A stretch of DNA of 64,000 bases from Daphnia pulex (taxonomy: Eukaryota > Arthropoda > Branchiopoda > Diplostraca > Daphniidae), in contig NC_060024.1 of assembly GCF_021134715.1 (NCBI RefSeq), positions 6,758,001-6,822,000 of the forward strand, read 5' to 3'. Under the pieces are notes generated by a model. That model was not told the origin of the DNA and ran no database searches. It worked only from the letters and a program-made list of their open reading frames with translations. Shown one piece after another: positions 1 through 11,039 of the stretch. The position numbers were made by a program, and so were the translations under genes. Numbering within the stretch: position 1 is the first letter of the stretch; each line of letters starts with the position of its first letter.

Positions 1-2
1 TT

Positions 3-1283
3 AATGAAGATTCAACAACTTCAATAACTAGTGGCGAAACCTACCATCAGGAGTCTAAAAACACCAAACTTCCCAGACTGATTCATTCGAAAACTATTGA
101 TGATAATTATCCTGAATGTATCGATGGCTCAAACCAAAAAACCGACCCGGCATCTGAATTCTCCAAAGTTTTACTTAATGTCCAGGGTAGTTCCGATACA
201 AACATGACAACTATTATGGAAAACCATTTACGAAGGACTGCCTCTACAGCAGATGAGATTATTATAGTTGGCAAAATTTATAACTTTGCAGCTGCTGAAA
301 CCGTCAAAGCGGGGGAGAAGTCGGACAGTAGCCAGCAGGGCGAAGTCTACCGTCTTCAAGGCAAACTGGACACGGCCCTGGTCGAGCAGGAGAGACTGCG
401 CAGCGAGAGCGACAAGACCGAGCTCCTGGCGTCCAGGTTCCGCGAGGATATCCGCAAAGCGAATGATGAGCTGCAGAACGTCAGGAAGAGCCAGCTGGAC
501 AGGGCCCAGCTGCAGCTCTCCAAGTCCGAGGAACACGAGAAGAAGCTCGAGGTGGAGCTGGAGGTGCTACAGGAGCGAAAGGAGAAGAGCTGGAGCGAGA
601 GATATGAAGCCTCAATCGAGAGCGATCGAACCTTGATCTCGGAGATGTACGAACGGCACCGGGTGGAGCTGGGCCGTGTCCGGTCAGAACGCCAGCGCTA
701 CCAGACCGAGTACTTACATTTACAAAAGGAAGAAATGGACCGGTTGGCCGCCCGCATCGTCAAGTACCAGCAGGATCGGCACGAGTGGACCAAGGAGGAG
801 CAGGACAAGTTGGACATGAAACGGCGGATCGCTCTGATGACCAAGACCAGCAGCGACCAGCAGGAACGCTGCCAAATAGAAATTAACCGACTTCGCTGTG
901 AAAACGAGAAAATCAAGAACAAGTTGAACAGCTCGCAGACGGAAGTGGTGCGGATAACGCAGAAGCTGGAACGGGAGGAGCAGGACAAGGAAAAACTCAA
1001 AGTCAAGTTCCAGGAGAGCAGCCAGGCTTCCCAGAAAGAGTTGGATCGATTGGTGGAGGAGCGCGAGAAGTTGGCCAAGGAGATCCTGACGACCAAGACG
1101 GAAAACGAGCGATTGCGTAAAGAGCTCGAGTCCAGCCAGCAAGGAGCCAAAGAGGAGGTGATCAAGTTGCAGAACATAATCGTTTCTATGCAAAACGAGC
1201 TGGACCGGCTCAACGTCGAGTGGGAGAAAAAGCTCTCGGCCTACATTATGTCGCATGGTAAAGAAGCAGCAGTTAGAGATTAA
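3..1283 (+). CDS. Coiled-coil family protein, type A, short form (5' partial)
   Basis: The reading frame is open from the window edge to TAA at 1281-1283; the true start lies upstream. Comparison with the copy at 24083 shows that only the signal peptide and about 25 further residues are missing. The product starts in an acidic Ser/Thr-rich linker and then becomes a continuous, highly charged Glu/Lys/Gln/Arg coiled coil with no enzymatic motif. Relative to the copies at 24083 and 35239 it lacks a block of roughly 80 residues between the SDRT and ISEMYER segments, joined in frame. It ends in KEAAVRD, the same tail as the 24083 copy, whereas the 35239 paralogue continues into tandem repeats. Codon use in the coil is GC-rich (many CAG, GAG, CTG) compared with the AT-rich linker. 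Function is unknown; a secreted filament or scaffold is an inference. Confidence 0.8.
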   Translation, partial: NEDSTTSITSGETYHQESKNTKLPRLIHSKTIDDNYPECIDGSNQKTDPASEFSKVLLNVQGSSDTNMTTIMENHLRRTASTADEIIIVGKIYNFAAAETVKAGEKSDSSQQGEVYRLQGKLDTALVEQERLRSESDKTELLASRFREDIRKANDELQNVRKSQLDRAQLQLSKSEEHEKKLEVELEVLQERKEKSWSERYEASIESDRTLISEMYERHRVELGRVRSERQRYQTEYLHLQKEEMDRLAARIVKYQQDRHEWTKEEQDKLDMKRRIALMTKTSSDQQERCQIEINRLRCENEKIKNKLNSSQTEVVRITQKLEREEQDKEKLKVKFQESSQASQKELDRLVEEREKLAKEILTTKTENERLRKELESSQQGAKEEVIKLQNIIVSMQNELDRLNVEWEKKLSAYIMSHGKEAAVRD

Positions 1284-1790
1284 TTGAATGGCGGCCCGCT
1301 ATTCGTTACTTTCTCTTGAAATAGAACATTGACTTAATGCTAAATGTGTTTGAATCCATCATTGTTTCTGTAGACAAACATTTGACTCCTCCCGTGCTTA
1401 CGCAGATTGCGTTCAACGATGATTTAAAAAAATAAAAAGTCTTATATAAGAAAACCTATATGTATTTTGTTTTATTTTCCTTTGGCATCAGTGGCGTAGG
1501 CCTATTGCAAGTCGCAGCCAACGACACTCGAAATAGACGTCTTTGTCCCTTTCTTTACGCTCATGAATAGAGTATTACTTTTAATATTTTTTATTAATTG
1601 AATTATTATTATTTTTAAATTATAATAGAAACAATCACTCTAATAGGAAATTTGTCTTTGTGGGGCGGATATCAACCGACAATTTCAGTCATTCGATTTC
1701 AGTCAAGAGAGAAAGAGCTTGCAATAAGTATAATTTGCAAGTCAAGCTTTTCCTTCCGGTTGCCAACTACAAAAAAATAGAGTAGAATTT
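1284..1790. other. 3' flank of coiled-coil gene, no gene seen
   Basis: This is the 3' UTR followed by AT-rich DNA. It is closely matched by 27445-27960, showing that the short-form gene was duplicated together with its 3' flank. No credible ORF is present. Confidence 0.6.
1431..1436 (+). terminator. Poly(A) signal of the type A coiled-coil gene
   Basis: AATAAA lies about 150 bp after the stop codon. The whole 3' flank is conserved after the second short-form copy (27445-27600), where the same signal occurs at 27592, so it is probably a genuine 3' UTR. Confidence 0.6.
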
Positions 1791-2300
1791 CTAAAATAAA
1801 AGCATAGGCCTAGTCCATGTCATAATATTCAATACAATTTTACCTCCATCGACCGATGAATAAGGATCCGGCAATTTGCCCTGATTGCTTTTAAGCCAGA
1901 CGTCGTCCGCGTATACTTGCTTTCCACTTTCAATGCCAGCCGGATCCATCCGCACGGGCGAATGTATGGATGACTCTGCCCTGGCAGATATTAAATCCTT
2001 AATCGCAGATGCGACTGAAATCGTGCTGGTTGTAGGGCTTGGGCACGTCAAACTAATCAGGAGCCAAATGGATACTTCGGCAGCCGCCGGATGAAAATGA
2101 TCCATCACCTCTCAGCCGGAGCAAAAGTAGCAAAATGCTCTCTCCTGGTCTTGCAAAGTTTCCAGAATCTCGTCGTCGGTCATTGTCATTCGGCAATTGT
2201 TACTAGCTCACTGATAGAATTCCTATAAAACACAATTATTTAAAACTTGGTTAAAAAGAAGTGTTTTTAGACTTTAATTATTTCTATTGAAAAATGTTGA
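1791..2300 (-). repeat. Duplicated flank module with a short conserved ORF, copy 1
   Basis: This segment recurs at 23110-23650, and its last part again near 7640-7830. On the minus strand it has a frame (1791-2108) containing the residues LKSNQGKLPDPYSSVD, followed by a possible GT donor (GGTAAAAT). That stretch is preserved between copies 1 and 2, but the upstream part of the frame is not, so it may be one decayed exon of an unrecognised gene. The module sits between coiled-coil genes and appears to have been carried along by their duplication. Confidence 0.45.
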
Positions 2301-3054
2301 AAATGTTGAAAAATGTTGAAATGCTTATTTGAACTTTTCTCCTTTTCGGATGAGTTTGTTGTAGTCTTTTATCAATGGGAACAGATCGTTCTCCTTTTCT
2401 TATATCCTCGACGACAACAATGTCAACAACAACAAACGTTTTTTTTTTTTCTTTTTCGATGTAAAAGGGTCCAGTCAATAAAATGTCACGCCGAGGAACC
2501 CCGACAATGGCCAGCACACATCAAATTCAATCAATCAACTTATAAAAGGCTATTATTATTTTAAAAAGAAACTGATGACGTGTCGAATCATTTTCGTTTC
2601 GAATTGAGAAAGTGACAAACAACCAGTAGCTCTTGTTTGATGGAAACGTGATCGATCGCTGACGGCATTTATCCCAGCAATGTATGGAATGGTCACGTCC
2701 AATTAATGTCGTATAGAGTTACAATAAAACAAACATTCTCGACAATTCAGTAACAGCAAATAAAATTAACTTGATGCAAATTTGCATGACCTTGTGAATT
2801 GGTTATCCTCCCGTAAGCAGTTCATCAGACGACAAAAATCAAACGCCATTCTAGTTATTCGTCAACCTGATTAAAACACACCCACTTTTTTTGCCAACCC
2901 TTCCTCTCAACCCAATGTACATTTTTCAAAATGGCCTATTTAATATTCAAGTCGCAATAATTGAATTAAGAGAAATGAAATCCCATTTGTATGCAATCTA
3001 AATGTATTTTCTGGATATAATATTTTCTAAATCTACTACATACTAAAAAAATGT
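2301..3054. other. AT-rich intergenic DNA
   Basis: No gene is recognised. ORFs here are short, low in complexity and contain homopolymer runs. Confidence 0.5.
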
Positions 3055-3223
3055 TATAGGGCTGTTCGACATCTTTTTTAACATTTGTTGCCATCGTGGC
3101 AACGCAGCAACTCATGTATTTTTGTCTGCTACGAGTGACTTGTTTATTCTGTGAAATTTGAAAGTTTGTATTCAGATAAAACAATCACAAAATTTTAAAT
3201 GATCTAATTGATAGGTATTCTGC

Positions 3224-4103
3224 ATGAATACTAAAAAAGGTTCTGTGAGTAGATGGTGCAAAGTGTCAAATTGCCGTAACCTGAAAAGTGCAAGTGTAAA
3301 ACTGTATAGTTTACCAAAGGAGGGTGTAAGGCGAGACTTGTGGTTGGAGAGAATGAATTACATCATCCACACCAACTTGAAAAATATCTATGTGTGTTCG
3401 GATCACTTTGTTACAGGTATTTATAGGTTAATACTAACAATTATTGACTATTATCTTACAATTTGTGAAATGCTTACAGGAAAGCCGAGTGGAGAATTCC
3501 ACAAAAAACATGTTGATTGGGCACCCTCTATAAATGTGGGATCAAATAAGACGAAACAATTTCTAGGTATTGCATTATTCATTTCAGGTGTAAAAAAACA
3601 TTCCTATATGTTGTTTTAATGAATGAACTATTTTGTCATTACAGATGGTGATCATCAAGTACGTAACAATGTTGCTTTTGACAAGGCTGATACACCTCCA
3701 TTGATAGATGTTGAAACTGCAACTGAAGATACCTCAAACAGTTTCGATGAAGATGTTGCATTAATTGAAGATACACTTCTAATAAGTGATTCTCATCCAA
3801 TCCCATCCTTGAACGATGTAACAACAAGTACGGAAACTTTTGACATGACTTCAACTGCCGATGATGAAACTATCATAACGGTTGAAACCACCTTTGATGC
3901 ATTGCGTAAGTAATGTTTTAAAATGTTATTTTGTAATTAATGAAAGTAATATTTTGGTTCATTACTTATAATTTTCAGCTGCATTAAATAATTCAAGTCA
4001 ATCCATCAGGGACGTCGAATTTACTTCCGGTGATTCATCACTAACAACTTCAGTTTTCGTGTTCATCTGTTGTACCCTTACTGTAGTGTGTTTAGGTGAA
4101 TAA
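3224..4103 (+). CDS. THAP-type zinc finger protein inside the transposon
   Basis: Four exons can be joined in one frame: 3224-3416, 3480-3566, 3645-3905 and 3979-4103, each flanked by GT and AG. The N-terminus carries the THAP C2CH signature: WCKVSNC at the start, a conserved Trp, then the pair VCSDHF spanning the last Cys and His, completed across intron 1 by the residues after FVTG. The remainder is an acidic Ser/Thr/Asp-rich region ending in a short hydrophobic, Cys-containing segment (near ICCTLTVVC) before the stop. THAP domains bind specific DNA, here possibly the element's own ends. There is no catalytic RNase-H fold, so this is not a complete transposase. Length is about 221 aa. Exon structure is by eye. 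Confidence 0.65.
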
Positions 4104-4276
4104 TTGTCATAATAAACCACAAATTTTCAATAAATACTTGATGTATTAACCTTGGTTAACAGGGACACAAACAGATTACCATTTTCTTCGTAATAATTTA
4201 ATCAAACACAACATTTTCACAAATGGAGATTTTCTTTTTTACAAAGGAAGGTACACAAATTGTATCTTTTCACTCA

Positions 4277-4541
4277 CTAGGGCCTACTGATTGAGGTTAT
4301 ATTGGAAAGTGCTGTTCTCTGAACTTGACTGTTACTAGGAACGACCGGTAAGTTATTTTTCTTTGCTTTTGCCGCTGCGGCTGCTACGGCACGAGCAGCT
4401 TTCTTGCAAGTGTCACACTTCCAAAGCTTTGTTATTCTTTTTGGGGGATTAGTTTGAAACTTGATACACGATTCGTGGAATGTTTTTCTCTTGAAATTGT
4501 TGTCTGCACAAATAACTTTCCCAAATAACGTGTTTTGGCCT
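4277..4541 (-). CDS. PHD-like zinc finger exon in the transposon
   Basis: On the minus strand, an open frame after a possible AG acceptor near 4541 ends in TAG at 4277-4279. It contains HESC followed about 20 residues later by LWKCDTCKK, the H-x2-C ... W-x-C-x2-C spacing of the second half of a PHD finger. An Ala/Lys-rich tail follows. The first Cys pairs would have to lie in an upstream exon that I cannot place with confidence. It is convergent with the THAP gene within the same element. It may be a second element-encoded protein or a captured host exon. Confidence 0.4.
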
Positions 4542-4974
4542 AAATACTAAGTCCACTGGCATAATTAGACAGTGACATAGTTAAACACTAACACTATAAC
4601 GAACTAATATATAAAGAAAACACATCACAACTTCAAAACAACCCCCTTTTCTATCACTATTTTTCAAAAAAATTCATATTTCGCAGAACAAACACAAGTC
4701 ACTCGTAGCAGACAAAAATACATGAGTTGCTGCGTTGCCACGATGGCAACAAATGTTAAAAAAGATGTCGAACAGCCCTATAGTCATTCAAAATCCATGG
4801 GAAATACCAGTGTCGTTCAAGAATTGGAATTGATGTCTCTTCCGCAGCAAGCCTAAATGCTGTATCTCGGGCTAATAATTCGATTTGTCATTTACAAAAC
4901 CGAATTTCACTGATTCCTTCGGCTTGCAATAAGAGGAACCACGATAAAAGTCGTTGATTAAGTAGAAGTAGTGG

Positions 4975-6980
4975 CTAGTGCCCTTCTAGGCGCAATTCAC
5001 CCATTTTCCACGTTAGGTAGTGATCCAATTGGCATTGGCCAGGCTTAAACAAAGCAGTAATGATGCTGATTCCAAGGCTGTTTCAAATATAAAATTAAAA
5101 AAAAAAAAGAGAAGTTATTTTTTTAATGAAAATATATTTTAAAGCCAACTAAATATATGCAGTGACTCACCTATCGATGCCAAAAATGTTGGAAGATAAT
5201 TGAATTTTTACTCCGGCTTTTTCCGCACAAATTCCATTCAAGTAGACGTCCTCGAAAGGAATGAATGGTGTAGTTTGAATGGCGGCTAAAAGTGGAAGTA
5301 TCGAACTTCCGTGCATCAAATAGGCTGGCGCGTTGACGTAATTGGGATACGTATTCCATGGCCATGCATCGATCTTGATTTCCCGTTGATCATCAGCATC
5401 TGCAAAAAGAATTTTTATAAGCAATCAACGCAGAAATATTTGTTTACAGAAATTTATTTGGAATAAAACTTACTTCGAACGGGACCCCAGTTGTTTAAAT
5501 CACTTTGACCGAAAATAGTCATTTTACCCGACTCATTATACGATTTCACGAAATGGGATAAAACGTACAGGTTGACGTACATGTCGTCGTCGACTTTCAA
5601 AACAAAATCAATTTCAGGACAGTTGTTGTGCACCCAATTGAGTAGTCCGGCCATCTTCAATGGTAAATTTCTATAGAAATCCAACATTTCTATCTGAATG
5701 ATGTCGTTATTGCTGGTGTTTTCTTCCTCAATTCTCTGTTGAGTCAAATTTGCTTCTGCCCGCCCTAATACAAAAGCAAAGTGAATCCTGCCCAAGAGAC
5801 CCTTTTTTAGAACTAAGTTGATCTGATTTTTCCAAGATTGTCGAATTTTCGTTCGTTGCTTGAAATTGTCGGGTGCCGATATCACTGCTATGAAAACATC
5901 TGGTTTTTGGGGATTTCCGCATGACGAGATGGTGATGGGGTATTGGAAAGATGTGACGTCATTGATGACTGGGCCGAATTCAGGCATCAGCGCTTTCACA
6001 TTTTTTAATGGGAAGAGTCCTAAATGAGCTGATGCGTAACTGGTGTAATTTTCGACTCCCGGGTAAGGAGTATTAATTAGAAAAGGGGCTATGTAGCTCA
6101 ACACTCTTCTCTCTTTCAAGAGATCATCAAACATCTTGAGGGTGAGGTCAGCATCTTTTTTTTCCAGGCAGTTGGTCAATTTGGTTTCGCAGTGACTTTT
6201 GCTCTGCAAGGCGGTGACCAGCAGGGCCGTTTCGTTTTGGCAGCTGGTCGACTTGTCAAATTCTTTCGTGCCCATATTCTCCATATCGCAATCAGCAAGT
6301 TGCAAGGATACATTATGCACCAGTTCTTTGCACACTTCCAAATTTTCATCTGATTTTTGACGTGAGGTTTCAGATTTGTTTACTCTGTCGGTTAAGTTGT
6401 TTATGTCTCTTTGCAGGACAAATTTTTCGTATTCCGTCACGTTCAACTGTTGGGTTAAAATTTGTTCTTTCTCATTGCACATTTTCATGTTTTCAAGTGA
6501 TTTCAGCTGGGAAATTTCACATTCCGCTAGTCGACTGGTTAAGCAGTTGGATTCTTTTGCCAGGAGAGACAGGTCGTAAATTTTGTCCTCTTCGCACTTT
6601 CTTAGACGTTGGCTGTAAATTGCTCTTGTTTGTCCAAGTCGTTCTTGTTCATTCACGACTTTGAAGATCAGATCTGGCGAAACCTCTCGACACGGAATGA
6701 ATCGATAGGAAACGCATTGAAAATCATATATGGTGTTGTTCGATTCGGATAAATTCGGATCGTCCATTTCTTCATCTTGGTATATAAGATTCAAGGTTTT
6801 CATATTCATGCGGCATAAGACGTAGCGGTAACTTATGCATTGCGTATCGACTTTGGTCAAGAATAATGCTGTGTCCAATGCGTGATGCTCATGCTGCTCA
6901 ACTCCGATCGTATTTCGACAGTTTATTGAGAATACGAGGAATAATGCCAGTTGAATCACAGCAACAGTGACGAAACCCAT
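4975..6980 (-). CDS. Beta-1,3-galactosyltransferase-like enzyme (GT31), coiled-coil stem
   Basis: Exons 5474-6980, 5171-5399 and 4975-5077 join in frame across GT-AG introns and give about 612 aa. This is a type II Golgi protein: a short N-terminus and hydrophobic anchor (residues about 3-20), then an unusually long Cys-bearing coiled-coil stem (to about 290), then the GT31 catalytic domain. Family motifs visible in order are KIRQSW, NLPLKM, the DXD-containing KVDDDMYVN that binds Mn-UDP-sugar, YPNYVNAPAYLM and FEDVYLNGICA. GT31 enzymes transfer Gal or GlcNAc in beta-1,3 linkage to glycans; substrate cannot be read here. The stem has two Cys-x7-Cys copies (C48-C56 and C89-C97) in similar sequence. 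The start ATG precedes the membrane anchor directly. The THAP element is inserted about 200 bp beyond the stop. A truncated paralogue is at 31.6 kb. Confidence 0.85.
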
Positions 6981-8160
6981 TATTATTCTAGTTTTGAGTG
7001 TAAATTGAAACTATGAGAAACTACAAAATTGTAAGTAATAAATTAATAATATATGGCATTTACCTCTCTATTTGATGTTAATCAAGTAAGTTTCCTTCTG
7101 AATAATGTATTAGTAGCCTATGTACCTTTTTACAGCCAAGCAACTGATGGTTTTGCACAAATATTCTCGCGACGAAGACTTCCGCACGTATGCTATTAAC
7201 ACAAGACAAAATTGCAATGCAATTTATAACTGAATAAAAGAAACTTGCCCTCAAATATTTCATCCGCGTCGTCATTTAACATTTAACCTGATTCGAGAAT
7301 CGTGGTGTGCAAGTAAGGTTTGGCTCTGATTGCATCGGAGCTACTTTTCTTTTTTTACTTTTCAAGCGTCACTCGTATATACATGTGCAAATTGCCAATA
7401 GTAAACCTGATAGCCCTGCATTTTTGTTTCTTTAAATAATTTATAATAAGCGCATTTTGGGTTTAAGCAATCTTTTCTTGTTCTGGTGACCTGAGAGTAA
7501 TCGGAGTTCTGTTGATTTTTGTCAATGTATTTCGATGAGAGCAGTGTCAGAGACTTTAGTATACTTTATCAGTGTCAGAGTCTGCCAAACTTTTTTTTGG
7601 AATTGACCTTTGAAAATCAAAGGTATATTTTGTCACAGAAGAAAGTTGCAAAATACTCTCTCCTGGACGATGCTGTTTTAGTCTTGCAAAGTTTCCTCAA
7701 TCTCGTTATCGGTCGTTCGGCAATTGTTGCTAACTCAAACTGTTGGAAATTCCTATAAAACACAATTATTTCAAACTTGGTTAAAACAATTGTTAGACTT
7801 TAATTATTTCTATTGAAAAATGTTGGAATAAATCAAATGAATCGATTTCATAGAATGAATGGATAATAATAGATGGTTAATTAATAAGAACCTAAAAGTA
7901 TAGTTTCCTTTTTCGTTCAACTCCATAGTAGCACTGGTTACACACAATCACAATGATAGCGCTATTTCTCATTTCGACCGCTAGTTGCTTACTCAAACTG
8001 TTGGGAATTCCTATAACACATTTTTTCAAACTTGGTTTTTAAAAAAAGTATTACACTTTAATTAAATGTTACTACTGACAAATGTTGGAATAAATTAAAT
8101 GAATCGATTCAAGTTAAAAAAATTGTTGAATTAATTATTAAATTGGGGTAAAACCACTTT
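6981..8160. other. Intergenic, partly duplicated flank
   Basis: The region contains a 65-aa minus-strand ORF (7078-7275) with two hydrophobic stretches but no recognisable family. From about 7640 it matches sequences upstream of other coiled-coil genes (around 2150, 23480 and 20050). I see no confident gene. Confidence 0.5.
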
Positions 8161-8167
8161 AAATCAG

Positions 8168-8267
8168 GCGCAATGAGATGTGCGGATGCGTTGACTCGCT
8201 GCACGAATGCATAAAGGGGGATGCTGTTGGAGGGTAAAAATCAAACGATAATCGACGATAATTCAAA
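8168..8267 (+). promoter_or_regulatory. Conserved core promoter and 5' UTR of coiled-coil gene
   Basis: About 100 bp directly upstream of the ATG are nearly identical to those before 20434, 24083 and, inverted, 42030. A TATA-like GCATAAAG (8209-8216) lies 52-59 bp before the ATG and is followed by a G-rich run. Conservation continues several hundred bp further upstream but is strongest here. Confidence 0.6.
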
Positions 8268-9371
8268 ATGGAAGGACATACCTTGAACCCTGCGAAATGT
8301 GTTGCGTTCTTTTCATCTCTTGTTGCTATTGGCTTTTTGATTGGTTTCACAGTTATGTTGGCTACACACCAGCCTACCATATCATGCCCGAACCGAAGTC
8401 CGTGCCCAACGAATACGGACGTTAACTTACCTGAATATTCAGAAAATGATATTGTTATCGAAGACGCAACAACTTCTATAACAATTTCTGACATTTTTAC
8501 CCAACCGGAGTCTATAAACTCCAAACCGGGGAGAACTATCATTCCCGTTGAACCCGAAGTCGTCATTGATGCCATAGACCCCCATCAAGTTGAAAAAGAC
8601 GAACGGACAAAAAATCTGACTATACTAAATTCCAGAAAAAAGGACTTGGACATTGATGATAATTATCCTGAATTTATCGATGAAACTCCAACCAACCCGA
8701 CATTCTTACCTGAATTCCCCAAAGTTTTACCTGATTTCCAGGATAGTTCCGACACAAATATGGAAACTCTTCTGGAAAACAATTTAAGTCGACAAGTCGA
8801 CGAAAAAGTCCATCAAAAGCAGGTTCGCAATCGCAGAAGTGATGTATTACAGGGAATGATCCCGGAAAATCTTGAAGATGTTCTGTCCAAAGAAAAAGAA
8901 GAGTTGAAATTGTCAGAAGATGAGTATGAAAAACTTTTAAATGAAGAATTCGATGTAGAAGCGATTATTACAGAAGAGTTTAAACGAGAGTCATCGGACA
9001 AATTGCAAAAGAAACTCACAGGCACGGAGAATGACTGGGCCGCTCAACTAAAACAGCAACAGATTGATGGAAATAAGACAGTGGACGATGCAAAACTCAA
9101 AATTCAAACAAATTATGATATTTATTCGAATTTGAAAAAGGAATATGCCGAGAAAATAAAAATTGCAACACATTTAAAAGAAACAGTAAATAAAATTGAA
9201 AATGAAATAAATCAGGAGAAAGAAATAGAAGGAAAAGAGCGTTCAAGTGCTGAAAATACTGAAGAGAAGCTTAAGGCATTAATGAATTCCTGGGATCCAG
9301 CAAAAGTTCAAAGATTCAAAAGTCAACTTGATCAGGAAGGGAAGGGCTTGTTAGATAAGCTTCATTTCTAA
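8268..9371 (+). CDS. Coiled-coil family protein, type B head with type A segment (mosaic)
   Basis: This single-exon 367-aa ORF starts at the shared MEGHTLN. Residues about 11-32 are strongly hydrophobic (near FFSSLVAIGFLIGFTVMLA), a signal peptide or type II anchor, and a Cys pair follows (CPNRSPCP). After a type B acidic linker rich in TTSITIS and Pro-Glu-Pro motifs, residues about 128-170 switch to the type A linker, including NPTFLPEFPKVLP and SSDTNM. The C-terminal half (about 185-367) is a charged coiled coil unlike the long repeat arrays of the paralogues. An NLT sequon fits passage through the secretory pathway. The gene has the conserved promoter block. It is the only apparently intact small member in the window. 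Function is unknown. Confidence 0.8.
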   Translation: MEGHTLNPAKCVAFFSSLVAIGFLIGFTVMLATHQPTISCPNRSPCPTNTDVNLPEYSENDIVIEDATTSITISDIFTQPESINSKPGRTIIPVEPEVVIDAIDPHQVEKDERTKNLTILNSRKKDLDIDDNYPEFIDETPTNPTFLPEFPKVLPDFQDSSDTNMETLLENNLSRQVDEKVHQKQVRNRRSDVLQGMIPENLEDVLSKEKEELKLSEDEYEKLLNEEFDVEAIITEEFKRESSDKLQKKLTGTENDWAAQLKQQQIDGNKTVDDAKLKIQTNYDIYSNLKKEYAEKIKIATHLKETVNKIENEINQEKEIEGKERSSAENTEEKLKALMNSWDPAKVQRFKSQLDQEGKGLLDKLHF

Positions 9372-9789
9372 TAAATAATAATTCTAATAACTACAAACAC
9401 GCACAATAACGCCCTTGCCTCAAAAAGAAAAGATGGCATGCCAGTCCACCTACAACAAAGTTGAATAAATATAATAACATTGCATTCAATTTTATACTCT
9501 GATAAGCAAATACATAACAGTCAGAATTGATCACTTACCAGTTACGATCACATATCTTTATTTTTACATGGCGTCGACCCAGTAAATTATAGTGAGAACT
9601 GCATTATTTACGTAAATTCACTGCTTAAAAATGTAAATGATGTCTCTGATAAGTTGATGTGGCAGTGAATTCCTGGTGCCATATTTAACTGCATATTCAC
9701 ACAAATAATTAAAAGCAACTTTATAGTCATGTCGAATAATATGTTAAAGCAAAAATATAACATAACATTACCGAGGTTATTGAAACAGT
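9372..9789. other. Intergenic, no gene seen
   Basis: AT-rich DNA between the stop of the mosaic gene and the 3' end of the COX18 homologue on the opposite strand. No ORF or repeat of note. Confidence 0.5.
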
Positions 9790-10950
9790 CTACATGAGCT
9801 TTTTTTTATTTGGTTGACGAAATGCCGATAAGGCTGAGGCCTCTCGTGGGGTGTCACGGGTATCCGGGAAACTCCTGAAGCTTGGCGAGAGTAGGACTAA
9901 ATTCTGGGCCAGTCCATAAACCGATGATACCGTCCAGTAGAGCGCAACATCCTGTGTTATAGAATATAAGACTTGATAAAACTGTCTATAGGGTAGGTAT
10001 AATTCATACGAGAATGAAACATACGGCGGGCGCATAGGCAGCAACGGGAACCATAACAAGGCAGAAAACTCTAAAAACATTCATCATGGCATTGGAGAGG
10101 CGGGATGAGGGTCCCACTTTGCTCATCACTTGGATTTGAATGATGACCAAATTAGTAAGGGCCATGAAGACTGGCAAGATTTCGGTCAGATTGGGGATCC
10201 AAAATCAAATCCACCAGTGCTCAGAGACAAGTGGAGAATCTGAGCATCTAAAATTTGGTTAGAAAAAAAAACTGTTTGAAAGAACTAACTGTATAAACAT
10301 ACCAATGGTCTGAATAGGAAGCATCATGAGCATGTTTCTGAGTGCTACTGACATGCAAACCCAGAGAGGAATCTGGCAGCGGAGGAGGACTGAGGCTTTG
10401 AATTGGTGGCAATTGTCCCTCTGAACGAGCAGATTCCACTGTTTCTTGGCCTGCACAAGGAAGAGATCGATAGAATGAAAATATTAAAATCGCAGTTAAA
10501 ATGTGACAATGCAGTAATACACAAACATGGAAAGCTAGTTTGGCTTTTTTGGCATCCCATTTATACACGAGTACTGCTCGGTCAGTTTCTTTCTTGAGTT
10601 CCTTGAGAATGGCGTCCATTTCGGGTTTGAGGTTTCCCAGCCTGGCGTAGATGATGGGCTGGAAGTAGATTAATAACGAGACCTTGAAAATATTTGGAGG
10701 TTATGTGGAACTAATAAATTACCTGATAGGCAGCGAAAGGCAATGTGATTGTCAACCTTAGAGATACGGTTGTGACTATTGTGGCCCAGCAAGGCAGGTG
10801 CGTGTAGTCATGAACAGTTTCAAGGAGATGTTGGGTAATCATGACCCAGCTGGATCCTGAAAGGTCTGAATACATTTGGCTCAAAAACGTGAAAATTCCT
10901 GTAGCAGTGCTGGCAGCCCGACATGTTTGTAAAATTAATCAAGATCTCGG
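9790..10950 (-). CDS. COX18: COX18-like mitochondrial inner-membrane insertase, with a frameshift
   Basis: Minus-strand exons 9790-9951, 10025-10247, 10303-10450, 10527-10682 and 10723 to about 10900 follow GT-AG rules. Together they match the YidC/Oxa1/Alb3 family, closest to COX18, which exports the C-terminal tail of cytochrome c oxidase subunit 2 across the inner membrane. Visible hallmarks are LRLTITLPFAAYQ, the Lys-rich matrix loop with WDAKKAK, RDNCHQFKAS, IPLWVCMSVALRN and, near the end, DVALYWTVSSVYGLAQN. Exon 10025-10247 needs one extra base: the frame reads TGGFDF, then hits a stop, while IPNLTEILPVF continues in the next frame. The break is at the four-A run 10201-10204. The N-terminal presequence exon is not clearly resolved. 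It may be a real gene with a sequence error or a recent pseudogene. Confidence 0.8.
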
Positions 10951-11039
10951 CAAATAATGAGTGGTAATATAACTAATTTCTTTAATGAGGCCGCTGGGAA
11001 CAACAAGACCGGTTTGATTCGAAACATTGTGTGTTTTGA

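Larger units (their letters stand above)
3059..4778. mobile_element. DNA transposon with 85-bp terminal inverted repeats carrying THAP and PHD-like genes
   Basis: The first 85 bp (3059-3143, beginning GGGCTGTTCGACATC) are the exact reverse complement of the last 85 bp (4694-4778), with weaker similarity for about 20 bp further inward. Both ends are flanked by TATA (3055-3058 and 4779-4782), a candidate 4-bp target-site duplication, although TA-rich context makes this ambiguous. The 1.7-kb interior holds a spliced THAP-domain gene on the plus strand and a PHD-like exon on the minus strand, but no recognisable DDE/D transposase. THAP domains are known DNA-binding modules of P-element and Kolobok transposases, so a non-autonomous relative of such an element is plausible. 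The superfamily is not assigned. Confidence 0.8.
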
